DNA of 64,000 nucleotides from Trichuris trichiura (lineage: Eukaryota > Nematoda > Enoplea > Trichinellida > Trichuridae), in assembly GCA_037903355.1 (NCBI GenBank), contig JBAJFE010000029.1:806001-870000 (forward strand), given 5' to 3'. The translations under genes were made by a program, and so were the position numbers. Below the pieces are notes generated by a model. That model had not been told where the DNA came from. It made no database searches and worked only from the letters and a program-made list of their open reading frames with translations. Positions 48,775 through 61,500 of the stretch are shown here, one piece after another (position 1 is the stretch's first letter; each line of letters starts with the position of its first letter).

Positions 48775-51345
48775 TTGTCAGAAAAATGTATCTGCTGTCA
48801 ATGTTCGAAGCGATGGCAGTTGGCCTGGCTTGCTAGCATTGGATTTTTAATAGTTTTTGGCATCCGTTGCAACTTCGGTGCGGCGAAAGTTCGAATGACC
48901 GAAAATTTCACGGATCCATGGGGCAAACAGCACGTAAGTCACGAAAAGTATAGAGGAAATTCAACCTATGCTTCAGGAAGTCGCATTCCACTGGAGTCCT
49001 TCCGTACTTGGCATTATTGAAGGCTCGTTTTTCTATGGCTATTTGATAACGCAGGTGCCGGGTGGATTCATCGCAGCTAGGTTTCCAGCAACAACGTAAC
49101 TACTAACCAGTTCCTTTGTCTGCTTCTACAGGTCTATACTACTACTCGTTAATTACAGGTTGTTTGGACTTGCGATTGGAGCCACATCATTTTTGAACTT
49201 GCTTATGCCTGTTGCCTGCTACACTGGTTATGGGTCAGCTGTGGTGATACAAATTCTTCAAGGATTAGCCCAAGGTGTTGCATACCCTTCGGTGCATGGT
49301 ATGTGGCGCTTCTGGGCACCACCGCTAGAACGAACCAAACTAGCCACTACAACATTCACCGGGTCTTACGCTGGTGCTGTGATCGGCCTACCACTGTCTG
49401 CACTTATGACTTCCTACGTTAGTTGGGGTGCTGCCTTCTATTTTTATGGTAAACATAGTTTGTTCATACTGCATGGAACAAGGCAGCATGAACATCCGTA
49501 TGCAAAGAAACTGAACTTATACATAGCAGCTCAGGAAAGCACCACTACACAAGTGAAGACTTATTAAGCGATAGTTGTATGACAATGTGAAAGCACTTTC
49601 CATTTTAATACGTAAAGCTTGGCCAAGTTTATTATTGAAATTTTTTTTCACTTTTCAAAATGAAATAACCAGCGTTACAAAATTGCTTTTTAGGTTCTTG
49701 CGGTTGCATATGGTTTCTGTTCTGGTACTTCATGACGTTTGAAAAACCAAGCATTCACCCAACTATTTCTGATGCTGAAAGAAACTTAATAGAGTCTAAA
49801 GTTGGCGTTATTTCAAATGTTCCTCTGAAGGTATTCTTTCAAAAGAACAAGACTTTGAATCGGCTGTTCCTCATTTTAGTTTGCTAACGTACCTTGGAAA
49901 AGTATTCTCACGTCAAAGTGCGTATGGGCTATACTAGTTGCAAACTTCTGCCGCAGTTGGACGTTCTACTTGCTGCTTATTCATCAACTTGCTTACATGG
50001 AAGAAGTACTACACATAGAGATACACAATGTGAGTAGTATGCATTAAAATACCGTCTGCTGACATGTACTGCGTTGAGTAATTATTTTTCAAGAAAAGCA
50101 TAATACTGCAATGAGTAAAATGCTCGTTGTCTGTCGCGCTAGAACTACTTGATCAATGGAATATCGTAAGACAAGTCACTTACGTTACTCCACAGAACTT
50201 CTTTTCGTTCTGAGTGCCGCAATGCTGTTCAAGCCATTCGAAAGCTTTCTCACAGGTTGTTCACCTTTCTGCATATAATCAAGAAAAGGCGATCATACCA
50301 TTGAATTGCAAAACCTAATTGAATTGTCGAAAATATTAGAGTTCACACAATTCCGCTGTAAACTTTTAAGTTGCCTTCTTTAATGGTTGAAGATCCACTT
50401 GCGCCATTTGACAGAACTAACAAATTATAGAGTGGATTTTTGGCTGCTCTTCCACACATCGTTATGGCCATTGTGGTGCTACTTGGCGGACAGCTGGCTG
50501 ACTACTTACGTTCTCAGAACATACTGAGTACAACAACGGTTAGAAAGTTATTCAACTGCGGAGGTGAGCTTTTCGTGAATTAAAAGTTTTTGAATAAAAA
50601 AACTTTTCCATAGACTTAACCATTTTCTCTTCACAGGTTTTGGTCTTGAAGGACTGTTCTTGATTGCTTGTGCCTATGTAAGACGGCCAGGATGGGCCAT
50701 GACCTGCCTAGTATTAGCGGTTGGCTTCAGCGGATTTGCAATATCAGGATTCAATGTGAATCACCTGGACATCGCACCTCGTTACGCGAGCATTTTGATG
50801 GGTATGTCAAATGGTTTGGGAACGTTTGCTGGAATGATCTGCCCAATGCTGACAGAAAGGCTCACAAAAACATACGTATGCAAATGGATTCTTCTCGATG
50901 ATGGAAGAACGTTTCGAAAAATTTTAGCATGAAAGCGGATGGGTTACAGTGCTGCTGACGGCTGGATTGATACACTTTACTGGAATCACTTTCTACGGGA
51001 TATTTGCGTCAGGAGAACAACAACCTTGGGCAGAGCCGAACAAAAATACAAGTCCATTAAAGGAAAATAACTTGCCAGAAACTTTGGGTAAGAATTCTCA
51101 ATCTCTGCTAATATTAGCAAGGCGTTGAACCACTCTCCTATCCCATAGATACAAATACTGGATATGGAGCCATTGAAAAAATTGAATTCACACAAATTCC
51201 GGACTACGCAGGCCAAAGCAATGCAGATGATCATGAGCAAAACGATCTCGGCTGGTCTTATTACCCAGAAAATACGGGCGACACGGCTGACTGGCCTTAT
51301 GGCAACGCCAGCATGACAAACAGGAATTTTTATGATGGATACTAG
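48775..51345 (+). CDS. SLC17 vesicular glutamate-type transporter (5' end missing)
   Basis: Major-facilitator carrier of the VGLUT/EAT-4 group, expected in synaptic-vesicle membranes. Exons: 48775-48933, 48977-49095, 49159-49448, 49694-49830, 49880-50029, 50431-50563, 50637-50875, 50928-51087, 51149-51345; frame-consistent, 527 codons. The first exon begins after acceptor TTTTTCAG with no ATG, so at least one upstream coding exon exists. Landmarks: FGIRCNFG in helix 1, [15 protein letters not shown] in helix 2, [78 protein letters not shown], and [12 protein letters not shown] before a polar cytosolic tail. These are VGLUT-specific. However, three charged residues reported as functionally important in mammalian VGLUT2 (His128, Arg184, Glu191) are Glu, Gln and Gln here, so the substrate is open. 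Helix 1 Arg and the helix 7 Arg are kept. Confidence 0.9.
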
Positions 51346-52169
51346 AACTATGCCGCCAACTACTGCCACACTAATCCTCGGCATACCCAGCAAGTACTAA
51401 TGTAATATAAACGCAATGAATTTACCTAGGTAATTGATCAAACATTTTCTAATAAAAATGATGGAGAACAACTGGAAAATGGGACGGAAGAACTTCGAAA
51501 AGAAAGAAATTGCCCATTGTTTGCTATTTTTGTCTATTTTGAACAAACGTGTCCTTGTTAAAGATTGATTTTCGCTAACAAAGAAACATCTACGACATCT
51601 TTCCGAGCTTTAATAGTACAAGCGCAAAATTTTTGAAAAAAACTGGCCTTAGGCAGTAAATTATTTTGGGTCATTAAATATTTACATGATCGTCATTCAA
51701 ATGATTATTAACGAAACCAGTCAAACAAACGAACCCCGGTAAGCGTGCAAAGTTTCGATAGCGAGCTACATGTCAGGGATCTGAACTTATCAGGTTACAC
51801 AAAAACTGAAAAACAACAGAAACAGTTTTACTGACAATACGCTATTTCACAGGCATGCCTTTCATTGTTAATACTTCAAAGCAACAAACGAACCGCAAGT
51901 TAACTTTAAACTAGCTCAGAGGTTTATTGCTTATACTTTAGGCCGCCGCGCTCGGCAAAGCAGTCAAGAATAAAGCGAACTTGGACGCACTAATTAAAAG
52001 TTGGAGTCGATCTCACTTACGGAAACTTTCCATTTGAGTTATTGAGTGTAAGTGACTAAAGTAGCGCAACGGCAAAGTGTAAAAGAGATTACCAACTCGA
52101 TGGCATAGTCAATGACTAGGTGATAACTAAACTCGGATAGCGACTAGTTCAATGATAAAAGATGTCCGA
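51346..52169. other. convergent 3' flanks
   Basis: Between the SLC17 stop codon and the tetraspanin stop codon. Holds the polyadenylation candidate at 51451-51456. No coding sequence recognised. Confidence 0.5.
51451..51456 (+). terminator. candidate polyadenylation signal for the SLC17 gene
   Basis: AATAAA about 105 bp past the stop codon, first such motif downstream. Confidence 0.4.
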
Positions 52170-54233
52170 TCAGTAACCGCTGGTTTTGTAATCTTCCTTT
52201 TTCTTGTGATCAATCCAACAGCAAAGAAGCATCGTGAAAACCATGCCAATCAGCTGAAGTTTATTAGGCCATTAATACGAAACAGTTATAAAAGACAACT
52301 CACTTGAAAGCAGCCTATGCCAACGGCAAGTCCAATTACTATATCGAGATTTTGATAGAATTTTCCGTAGACCGCATTTAAGCAGCCCTGACAATTCGAA
52401 CGCGTAAATGTAAGCACAAAAAAGTGAGCATACATACTTTAGTATTCAAATATGGTTCGTACATCAACAAAGGCATTTTGTCGTACGTAGTTCCACAGTT
52501 TAAGCCGTGTTCTCGCATTCCAAGCGCATTGCAGCAGGAAAATGGCACCCGACCTATTCCACCGCTACCAATTCCAAACTCGGGCAAGTCACGTTTTTGT
52601 GTTGCATAGTAAGATTCAAGCCAGTCGCTGTACGATTTAACGCCACAGCAGTGCAGCTGAAAGTATTATAAGCAGTGTCACAAAGAAATTGAAATTTTGC
52701 CGACGATCTGAGTCCTGTATGTCGACGCAAATGCAAAAACGAAGTGGCCAACAATGGTTTTGCCGTATACAGTGCAGCAATCTAGGCACCAAGAAAACGG
52801 AGGTTCTTATTAAATAGAACCAAGAGTTTCATTCAGTTTGTAATCAATGTACATTCATTACTAAATTTCTGACTATCTTAACAGATCCCCGTAGATTACG
52901 ACTATTCAGATGTCAAGAAATAAGAACACTTGTCACCTTGCTTTCCATTTGAATCTCAGTGGTGAAGATTGGACTACACATTGAAATTTAGTTTTTAAAA
53001 AACTTTTTAACGGAGATATAAATGTTACCCAAAAAAATAGATTGGGTTTTTTAAGGCGAATTACGATCTCCAGTGTAGGTCATGAGAATAAGGGAGCAAT
53101 CATGCTGCTACGAGAACGCTCGAAGGAACTTACTCCAGACTGAATAGAATCGAAAACTTCCGTGTATGCCTTGTCAACACCGTAACGGTTTATAACGGTG
53201 TCGTACATGCTTTTTTCAATGTACTGCTGAACCTAGAGAAGCAGAAAGCACACAATGTAAGATTTGCATAACATTTTTAAAAATAAATTAAAATAGGATA
53301 AAGCAAAATTACCAGCCTATAAAAATGTACGGTTGACTTGAAGAACCGTCTGCTTACCTGCTCTTGATGAGCATAGGCCAATATTCCGCAAGTAAGTTCA
53401 GCGCAGAACACTATGACCAGCAGGAGGAAGAACTAACAAAAATTGAAATGCACATCAGGGATTATAATATACTTTAGGGCGTACAGAAATCAGAAGGCAT
53501 TTGGATTGACGAAGCGCACCACAGCATCCCATGAAACCGAGAAGAGACATAACAATTCCAACAGCCAATAAAAGATAGACAGCAACATAGAATTCATGAA
53601 GACGTTCATCTAGTTCCATCATACGTTGGGCGACACCTCTATCAAACAGAAGCCAAATGCATAGGCCAAGGACGGCAATGCCAGCCACCTAAAGCAAAAA
53701 AAATTTGAACGAACGTGCCAGACTTGCAGGCACATTCAACCAATAATTTTCAGCTTCACAAAAACTCAACGAAGCTTAAGCTCTAAGAACTTTTGCAGTG
53801 GGGATGTTTTCCTTCGCTTAAAATAAATCGAAGTCTCACCATCCTAGCAGTTAAAAGCTCGATAGAGATAATACTAAAATGTGTAAACCGATTTAGCTTT
53901 GCAACTGGAGGCAGTATTTGAGAACAAGATATACACAGCACAGCACAACACTGCGCAGCTGTAAGGGGGGGGGGGGTGCTAAAAGGTAGATAAGGGATAA
54001 AGATCCCTTCATTAAATAGTTTTGTTTTCGCTTCCAGAAACTTGGCGTGCAAACCTAAACTTACGCAGCTTTAACGGTTGAAAATGTTCAAAATACTGCA
54101 ACGACTATGTTACCACCTTTAATTGGTTCAACAGAAATAACAGTAGAAACAAAACCATTTCACTCACCCAAAATAGGAAGTTCAAGATGAAGACTGTCCA
54201 TCGAAGGAGATTCGTAAATGAGTTAGACGCCAT
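52170..54233 (-). CDS. tetraspanin
   Basis: Four-pass membrane scaffold protein. Exons, 5' to 3': 54168-54233, 53485-53688, 53358-53432, 53134-53232, 52438-52656, 52304-52387, 52170-52253; frame-consistent, 276 aa. Helix 1 begins in NLLRWTVFILNFLFW and continues as VAGIAVLGLCIWLL; helix 2 is YVAVYLLLAVGIVMSLLGF, followed by the small loop GCCGALRQSKCLL; helix 3 is FFLLLVIVFCAELTCGILAY. The large extracellular loop contains the diagnostic CCG (LHCCGVKSYSDW), a CC pair (VPFSCCN), NCG and GCL, enough for at least three disulfides. Helix 4 ends in MLLCCWIDHKKKEDY, with juxtamembrane Cys typical of palmitoylation. I cannot assign an orthologue number. The start lies about 290 bp downstream of the CCDC186-like stop codon on the same strand, so co-transcription is conceivable. 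Confidence 0.93.
53965..53976. repeat. poly-G run
   Basis: Twelve consecutive G on the plus strand within intron 1 of the tetraspanin gene. It is unusual in this AT-rich setting and a likely site of length variation or assembly error. Confidence 0.9.
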
Positions 54234-54520
54234 TGCACACGTAAGCATAAACGAGAAGTAACATATTAGTTACAAAATTGAAAGTGATTTTTACCAAGAT
54301 AAGAGGGACAACCAATTTTCCAAGAAAAAACAGATGACTGCAACAATTTAATCGTAGTTCGGTAATGGCAATGGCATTGACAAGGTTGAACAGTCTTACA
54401 GAATACAAGTATACCGAACATGCGAAACAAAATGAACTAAGTGATCACACAATGGCAGACGACAAATAACAGAATCCAGTTTTGCAGAGCATACGCTCTT
54501 TGCGCTAACGAAAAAGGCGC

Positions 54521-55445
54521 TCACAGAGTGGCATGTTCTTTATCAGCCGAGTGCAGCCTAAGTTCGCCGTTCTCCAGCGAGAGCCGGGATATTTCCTGAC
54601 CTAAGGTCTGCACGTTCTCCTGAATAAAAAATATAAGGCAAGTAAAAAAGGTAGGAAAATAGGTACCTTAAGAATAAGATTTTTCAAAAGGGTATCTTCA
54701 AGCACCACTTGAAATTTTCTCATCATTTCCAGAGCTAGTTCAAGATTAATCTCTTTATTTGACAAGCCAGAGCCGAAAAGGTTTGACATAAGGGTACGAC
54801 CACGTTTTGCTATTTCCGCCTAAAATTGCCGTTGCTATGAAAGCTGGCAAAATTAATAATGCCGAGAGAAACACGTAACCAACAGTCATGAAAGCGACAA
54901 CCAAGACACAATCAAGCGGAAGTATACCAAGCCGATACAAATAGGATAAAAGATACGTCATCACAATTACAACCACGTCGCATTACTTGAATAAATTGTA
55001 GTAGGTCAATAAAAATAAGTTAGATAACTTATCCATGAGGTATTTATTTCCCTATTACCTTCACCATTTTCTTTCTAATGGCTTTCTAAATTTCACAGCA
55101 GTCCATTGGAGATTTCAAAACTATGAAACTTGAAATATAAACGAAAGCTCAGCCAAAGACTGTTTATATTGCAAAAATAGTGTTAATAAAATGAAGCCGA
55201 GTTAAAAGACAATAAAGGCAAGCATAATAGTTTAACGAAACAATGTGCACCCGCACGCATAAGCAAGACAATACAGACAAGCACAGGCACAAGCAATCAG
55301 CTAAACAAAAAGGATATGTCTATACCTCGTCTAGCATTTCCTCCAGCTAAAAAGAACAATGGTTAGAATTTTTGAGAAAACAAGCACTGCTATCAAAGAA
55401 AAAGATGCAAGAAAAGTGGTGCTAGCAGTAAAATATCTGTCATAC

Positions 55446-55505
<60 letters not shown>

Positions 55506-58500
55506 GTTGTTGTTGTTGTTGTTATTCCACAGATTGGACGTTCATGTCCTCTTTTTAGAGCCACATTGAAAGTAGAAACAGAAAACATAAAATTTGAACA
55601 ACGGCACGAAAGTGGTTTGCTTTTTTTTTATCATAAGCATGTTAGATACGCTTTATCATGAACCGTGGAAAGTGCATCTCTAGCAGTTCTACCTATACCT
55701 ATAAATAATAACAAATTGATTGGATATACTCGAACAGGCATCTCCTTTACCATGAACGTACGCATTCTTTCTTAAAACTACTTACCAATACCGTAGTTGA
55801 AAGAAAATAATATTTAAAGGCTAGTAGGAAACGAGCTGCTGTACCTTTTTAGAGCTTAAGTATTCTGACGCAGTCGCTCCAGTTTCCGTTTGGCAGATGT
55901 AAGCTTGAATGATCCTATAGGAATAAAACAAGGTCAATTTCAGATTGCAGTATTCACATAACCGCAGTAATGGCATTAATAAATCGCACCTTGTTTTCTT
56001 TCGGCACTCTTGAGCAAGATGCTTCACGTTTTCCTCCAAAAATTCAATCTTTTCATTCCGCCGTGCTACAGCGCGTTGCAACTTTACAATCTTCTCTATC
56101 ATAGCTTGATTGTGTTCACATCCAACCTAAACGTTGTAGAGTGAGTTAGTCTCTTGTCGTTTAAACAACAGCGTACCTTTCTGGTGGAATTCTCGTAACA
56201 TTCAACGGCTGGATCAATTGCACATGGCTTTGGGGCGGATGATGATGGCGTTGGGGATGGTGCTCTGCTGGATCCTTCCAATGCGGAGCCACCAGAACTT
56301 TGAGATGCATTGCTTGACTCGTGCTGCTCCAAACGTTTCCTAAGTGTCGCAATTTCACCTTTCAGCTCCTAGAAGACCCAGTCGGTTTTGTTCAACAGAG
56401 TTAAAGCATATAAAGTGCCCTACCTTTACATAAATTGCTTGTTTTTTCCTTTGAACCCTACTTGTGTTCAGTTCGTCCGAAAGGCACTGACTTAGCTGCC
56501 GTTCTGAAAAGAGACATCCAGTCAACCAATCTCCAACCCTGATGAAAAGTATACACATTGAAAACATTCCCAACTTCAAGTTCGAAGAAAAGGCTTTGAC
56601 TGGTACGGCTGAAATTTGATACAGTGCACCACGAAAAATAGAAATAGAGTAGACGCGGAAGGCAATGTAAAGGTATTGTTCAAGCTAGCTGAAATCCTTT
56701 CGTTTTGTTGCTAAGAAGAGCCCCTTTGTTTAAAACATTTTCAACTTGACAATGTGCAACTAAAAAGCCACAGATACCGCACAAAGAAAACATTAATAAT
56801 AAATGATCAAGTCGAGACAGTGCCCGTAGACGGACGACGAAGTTCCCCTGGCAAACAATTGAAGCCTGCCTTTCTTTGCAAGGGTCGGCATAAATAAACA
56901 TTTTATTTCGCTTATGGAAGAGTCTTTATGTTCATGCTAGGTAAACAGTGTGAACTGAACCTTTCAAAACACTTTTCGTCATCATAGAAGTTCAAAACAG
57001 TAACTTAACGCGCTTGAAACACCGTTTTCATCTATATAAACACGCATTACGGAAGCAAGTTGCAAATTTGTTGCCTCTTCATGGTTGCTTAAATGCATAT
57101 AAAGAACATTTGTGGTATTGTCGAAGCACAAAGATACGTTTAACAAAAAGTGGAATACACCACGCCAGCAATAGGTACATGTTTATGGATGCAAGCAAAG
57201 CATCTTGCTACAACACATATGTTAACTGGGCGGGAGTAGGTGGCGCTCAGTGAAATTTAAACCGTTGTAACTTACACAAAGTTGCGAAAACCCCCATGGG
57301 AACAGGCGTTTGTTGCTATGAGACTAATGAATCGAGAAGGGCGTATTTGTTACAAGCTGATTATGGGTGATGATCAATTTCAAACGTGCAATTCCGTTAC
57401 GCGAAGACGGCTATTAGCAGCTCTATTGAAGCTCTCATGTCAGACGTTTTCCAGGCGAGCCAATCATTGGAGCAAATACACTTCTATTAAAACAGTTGTG
57501 CAATTGCGCTATCTCACGGTTGCGCCGCTGTCTGTGCATCTTTTCTTTCATGCTCAGCTGATGGGTTAAGCATGACAATCCCTGAAAAGTTATATCATAT
57601 TCTATTCATCCAATGGTGAGTAATTAAGATATTGACATACTATGAACTGTTGGAACTCAAACAAAGAGAGCGTCAAACGCACGCATACCTAACAGGTTTA
57701 CTTAGCGCGCCCGCCAAGAGCTACCTGAAATTTCTTTTTTGCAGGAAGAATTAATGGTGCGCGATGGCATCGATCACTAGTTTCGTTTCGCAGATCGAAG
57801 AAGTCATCTCTGCTACGTAAACGAGGGATAATTGGTAAGAACTTTCAGCTAATTTTAATCAGCCGATAATCGTTGTCATTATAAGGCAGAAATCATAAAC
57901 TGCTTTAACCGGATGCTCTTATAAGGTAACCGCTTAGCCAGCATGCGCGGAAACATGTTGTTACAGAAACGTAAAAGAGAAGCAAAATAGAAAGATAACC
58001 ATCTCACCTTCTATACTTGCATGCCCATTTATCTAATGACACTTTCAAGCAAGAAAAGCTTTTGGGAAGTGTTCTGACAGCTGCGCACGTGGCAGTTGCT
58101 AAATAACACAAGGATAGCTAAAGAGTGACGTTCAAGCATTGTCAGTTGGAAGCCAATGCCTTTGACGAAATACTGCGAAACACGTGCAAGGTACCAAACA
58201 TTCCTCTCCTTTAAGAGCAGAAGCGTCAATCTGAACAGCCATTACAGCCACCTAGGCAAATAAACGGTCATCATAGGGGCAAGAACCACGTAAACTAATC
58301 TGACGAACCCTCTCGATGCATTCATTCATAATTTCTTGCGGTCCCAACCACAGGTATTTCATCACACTTTCGTATTGCAGAAACGTAGATTTTACGGCTC
58401 TAGAAGCAAACTAGAATGTCTGCTTTGACTAGCGATTCAACTGAAGGGGATATTTCAGTGAACTGTTACAAGACATGGGTGCAGCTTAATAGAAAGCATG

Positions 58501-61500
58501 CTATTGCTAGGCAGTAAACCAGAATGATCACCAAGTAGTACGGCAAGGTCAAACGATGTATTACGCACTTTTGAAAAGCACACCCTTTACAAAGACGAGA
58601 CTCTACGCTAAAATATTAAGACATTACAGGTGCTACTTTCCAACAGCGCAAACCAAAAGATATTAATACCAATCGAATCCAGTCGGCAGAAAAGATCACT
58701 TACTATTCAGTTTAACAAAATGCATAACTTCACTTTCACCTTTGCACCCTACGTATGAAAGGCCAAGTAAGAATAAGTAAAAATGTAAAAACAATAAAAC
58801 CGACAACTTTTCACAAAGAAGCTAAATTTTTTATAGGTATGTTTTTCATAATTTATTTTCAGCTCATCACTCTCAGATGCATTTGCAGTAGCTGGTGCTT
58901 TGCACTCGGTAACGCACGCTAATCTTTTTCTAATGGATACACATAATTTCATCCTTGAGATCGCGGTAAACTCTTTTAACTTGTTAATAACAAAGAAACA
59001 GGAATTATGAGCCTTTCAGATCGTGACGATTCGCCATTTGCATACAAATAAAAGCCACAAATCAATGGACAGGGTAACAGTAGTAAGCGCAAAGCATTGC
59101 TTATACATTTCGTGTAAGCAAATTCTCATTGCCATTACTTTATTGCCAATAATACGTCATAAGGGTGACTAAACTTGTCTAAACGCAACTTATTTCCACA
59201 TTTTTATCACTATTCACAGCGACAGAGTTCTCAAATGAAGACAGACAGACTTTAAGTCTGCCGACTTTCAACTAGTATAAACAGGTCCGAGTAGATCACA
59301 CCATAGAATTCATGGATCCAAGTCAGTGGCATAAGTGGCAGCATGTTCCATTACCGTTGATGACCTATGACGTTGACCGACAAGATGTTATCAATGGAAC
59401 AATGCATCAAGTCATCGACATTAATGGAATAGGCAGTCTTGTTCCAATGACTTATCCAAGAACATCAAAACTTCAAAACCTATTTTAAGCCTGCCTATAC
59501 TATCTGGAAATCAGCAAAATTAAAGGCGTTTTCTTTTTTCGAAGCTACAACACTCTCAGTCAGGACAAAAGCGCAGAGGTGTGTGGTCGTTGAACAGAAT
59601 ACGCAAAAGCATAGAAACCGGATATATTAAAGGCTCTGTGCTTGGCATCGGCTTAGCCCGCTTCGTGTAACCGTTTCTGCTTACAAGCAGCCCATTCTAA
59701 CAGCTGGGTCAGCTTCATATTTAATAGGCATCATAGGAATGGATGAAGGTGGCTCAAACATCAATAAGTACGAATTGGAGTGAACCTTATCGTTCCTTCC
59801 ATAAAGAATTTCACATTGCCATTTATGAACTACCTATGGGTGACTTGCGTGACAAGACATGATTCCATTACGTGCATAGGAAACGCTATTCTGGCTGATT
59901 CCTGGTTAAAGATTAGAAGCTAATCAAGTATACGCGTGAAGAGATAATAAACTGGGCAGCGCAGAGAACCAAAACAATCGACGAAGTATTGCTTCATAGA
60001 AACTCTAACTCAAAATTTTATATGTGCGATGATATCCGAATGCCTTAGACGAAAAGAACTTATAAACAAGCACATTGCACCTCTTTTGTTACCTTGCAAA
60101 TGAATTAACTCATTTAGCAATAGCAGTGAGATAACCATAAAAGGTTTCCATCACAGGAGCCTTAAGAAATTTTGTGGTAACCCAAACATCTCTACTTCAG
60201 TTGAAAGGGCAAATTACTAACCCTGTTAGCACAAGAAACTAAAGAACACATAAAAAACATTTTTAGCCATATTTTTAGCGATACGTTAAGTTTTTTGATG
60301 GCTAGGTTTCGTTTCATCGTGGATACCTGAAAAGCCGCAAGAATATACGGTAAAGTAATTTCAATGAATACCTATCCTAGTAAAAAAAATTGAAAATATC
60401 AGAGTGCATGAGTAAGTCAATACCATTTTGTGAAATGTGAGTTTGGCGATATGAGTAAAATAAGTTTTAAAAACTACATGCTAATCACACAATTATGATT
60501 TTACCATTCGTTTCGTTACAAAAGTTTTCATGAAGAGCAAGTCGAAGCATCCGAAGGTCCTACAACTATCGTTAAGAGCTATTTTTAATGCTTAAGGATG
60601 AAAGGTTAACCTCACTTGAACATTCATACATTTGAACCTTCGTTTTTCTAAATCCGTCGCGTTACACCCTCAGAAAGGTATACAAGAATCCTTGAAAACG
60701 AAGACCAAACTTGGAGAGCGGAAGACTGCCGAAATCGATCAGTTGAACGCGGCTGCTCAACACTAGTAGGCGGCGCAATATTCAAAAGGGATAATATTCA
60801 GAAGCATATTCCCACAAAGGCGATCGTTAAGACTAGTTAAGCCTAATAGCAGTCTCTGACTACCGCAAATCTAGCCAAATCATATTACTTGGTTAATGCA
60901 ATCGAATCTAGGCAAAGTGCAGTCTTAGCGAAAGCGCTGAAAGTTAATCAATCAGATAGACATGGAAGCTGGCAATAAACTGCTAAATGTTGCTAATATG
61001 GAAGCATCAATAGAAAGGTAAGCTTGTGATAATTAACCTTAAGAGTACTTAATTCAGGTACGTGACAAACCAGTCGACTCGAAAACTGAAGACAGGTGAC
61101 CGAGTTTCAAAGTATTTCCATGGATTACTTGGAAGACAGAACCGAAAGCCATAGGTCGAACGACTCTAAACAGTCGTATGGCTTGTCAGATAGTCACCTA
61201 GAAAATCTAACGACGAATTATCAAATGGAGATCACTACTTGCACCTGCGAGGCGCTCCCTCTTTCAATGACTTCTGTTAAAACTGCATCTTGGATTTGCA
61301 ACAATGACGCATGCAAATGTCGCAAATATGGTGAAGCATGTCACAACGGCTGCTACTGCCAAAAGCTTCCCAATGATGAAGATGGGATAACTTCATCTAA
61401 GCTTGGAGCTATTTGCAAAAATAAACGCATCGCCTTGATGATAACCCCTTCTGCCAATAATATTAACAGTCAAGCAGCATTTGTCGCCGAGAAGAAAGAA

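Larger units (their letters stand above)
56504..61119. other. long intron or spacer left of the deaminase gene
   Basis: If the tentative exon at 63581-63665 is right, this is part of a 7-kb intron. No minus-strand coiled-coil exon was convincing in it. Plus-strand coding-like fragments lie at 59312-59488 and 60674-60766. Frames at 57014-57253 and 57282-57569 (+) have no recognisable motif. Confidence 0.45.

Noticed and set aside
55331..55661. Paired ORFs on both strands with poly-Ile and poly-Val/Thr runs
   Set aside because: Translations of the (TTA)n-(GTT)n microsatellite.
61096..61119. GTG at 61096 as the deaminase start
   Set aside because: Eukaryotic genes rarely start at GTG; the ATG at 61120 is 24 bp downstream in the same frame.
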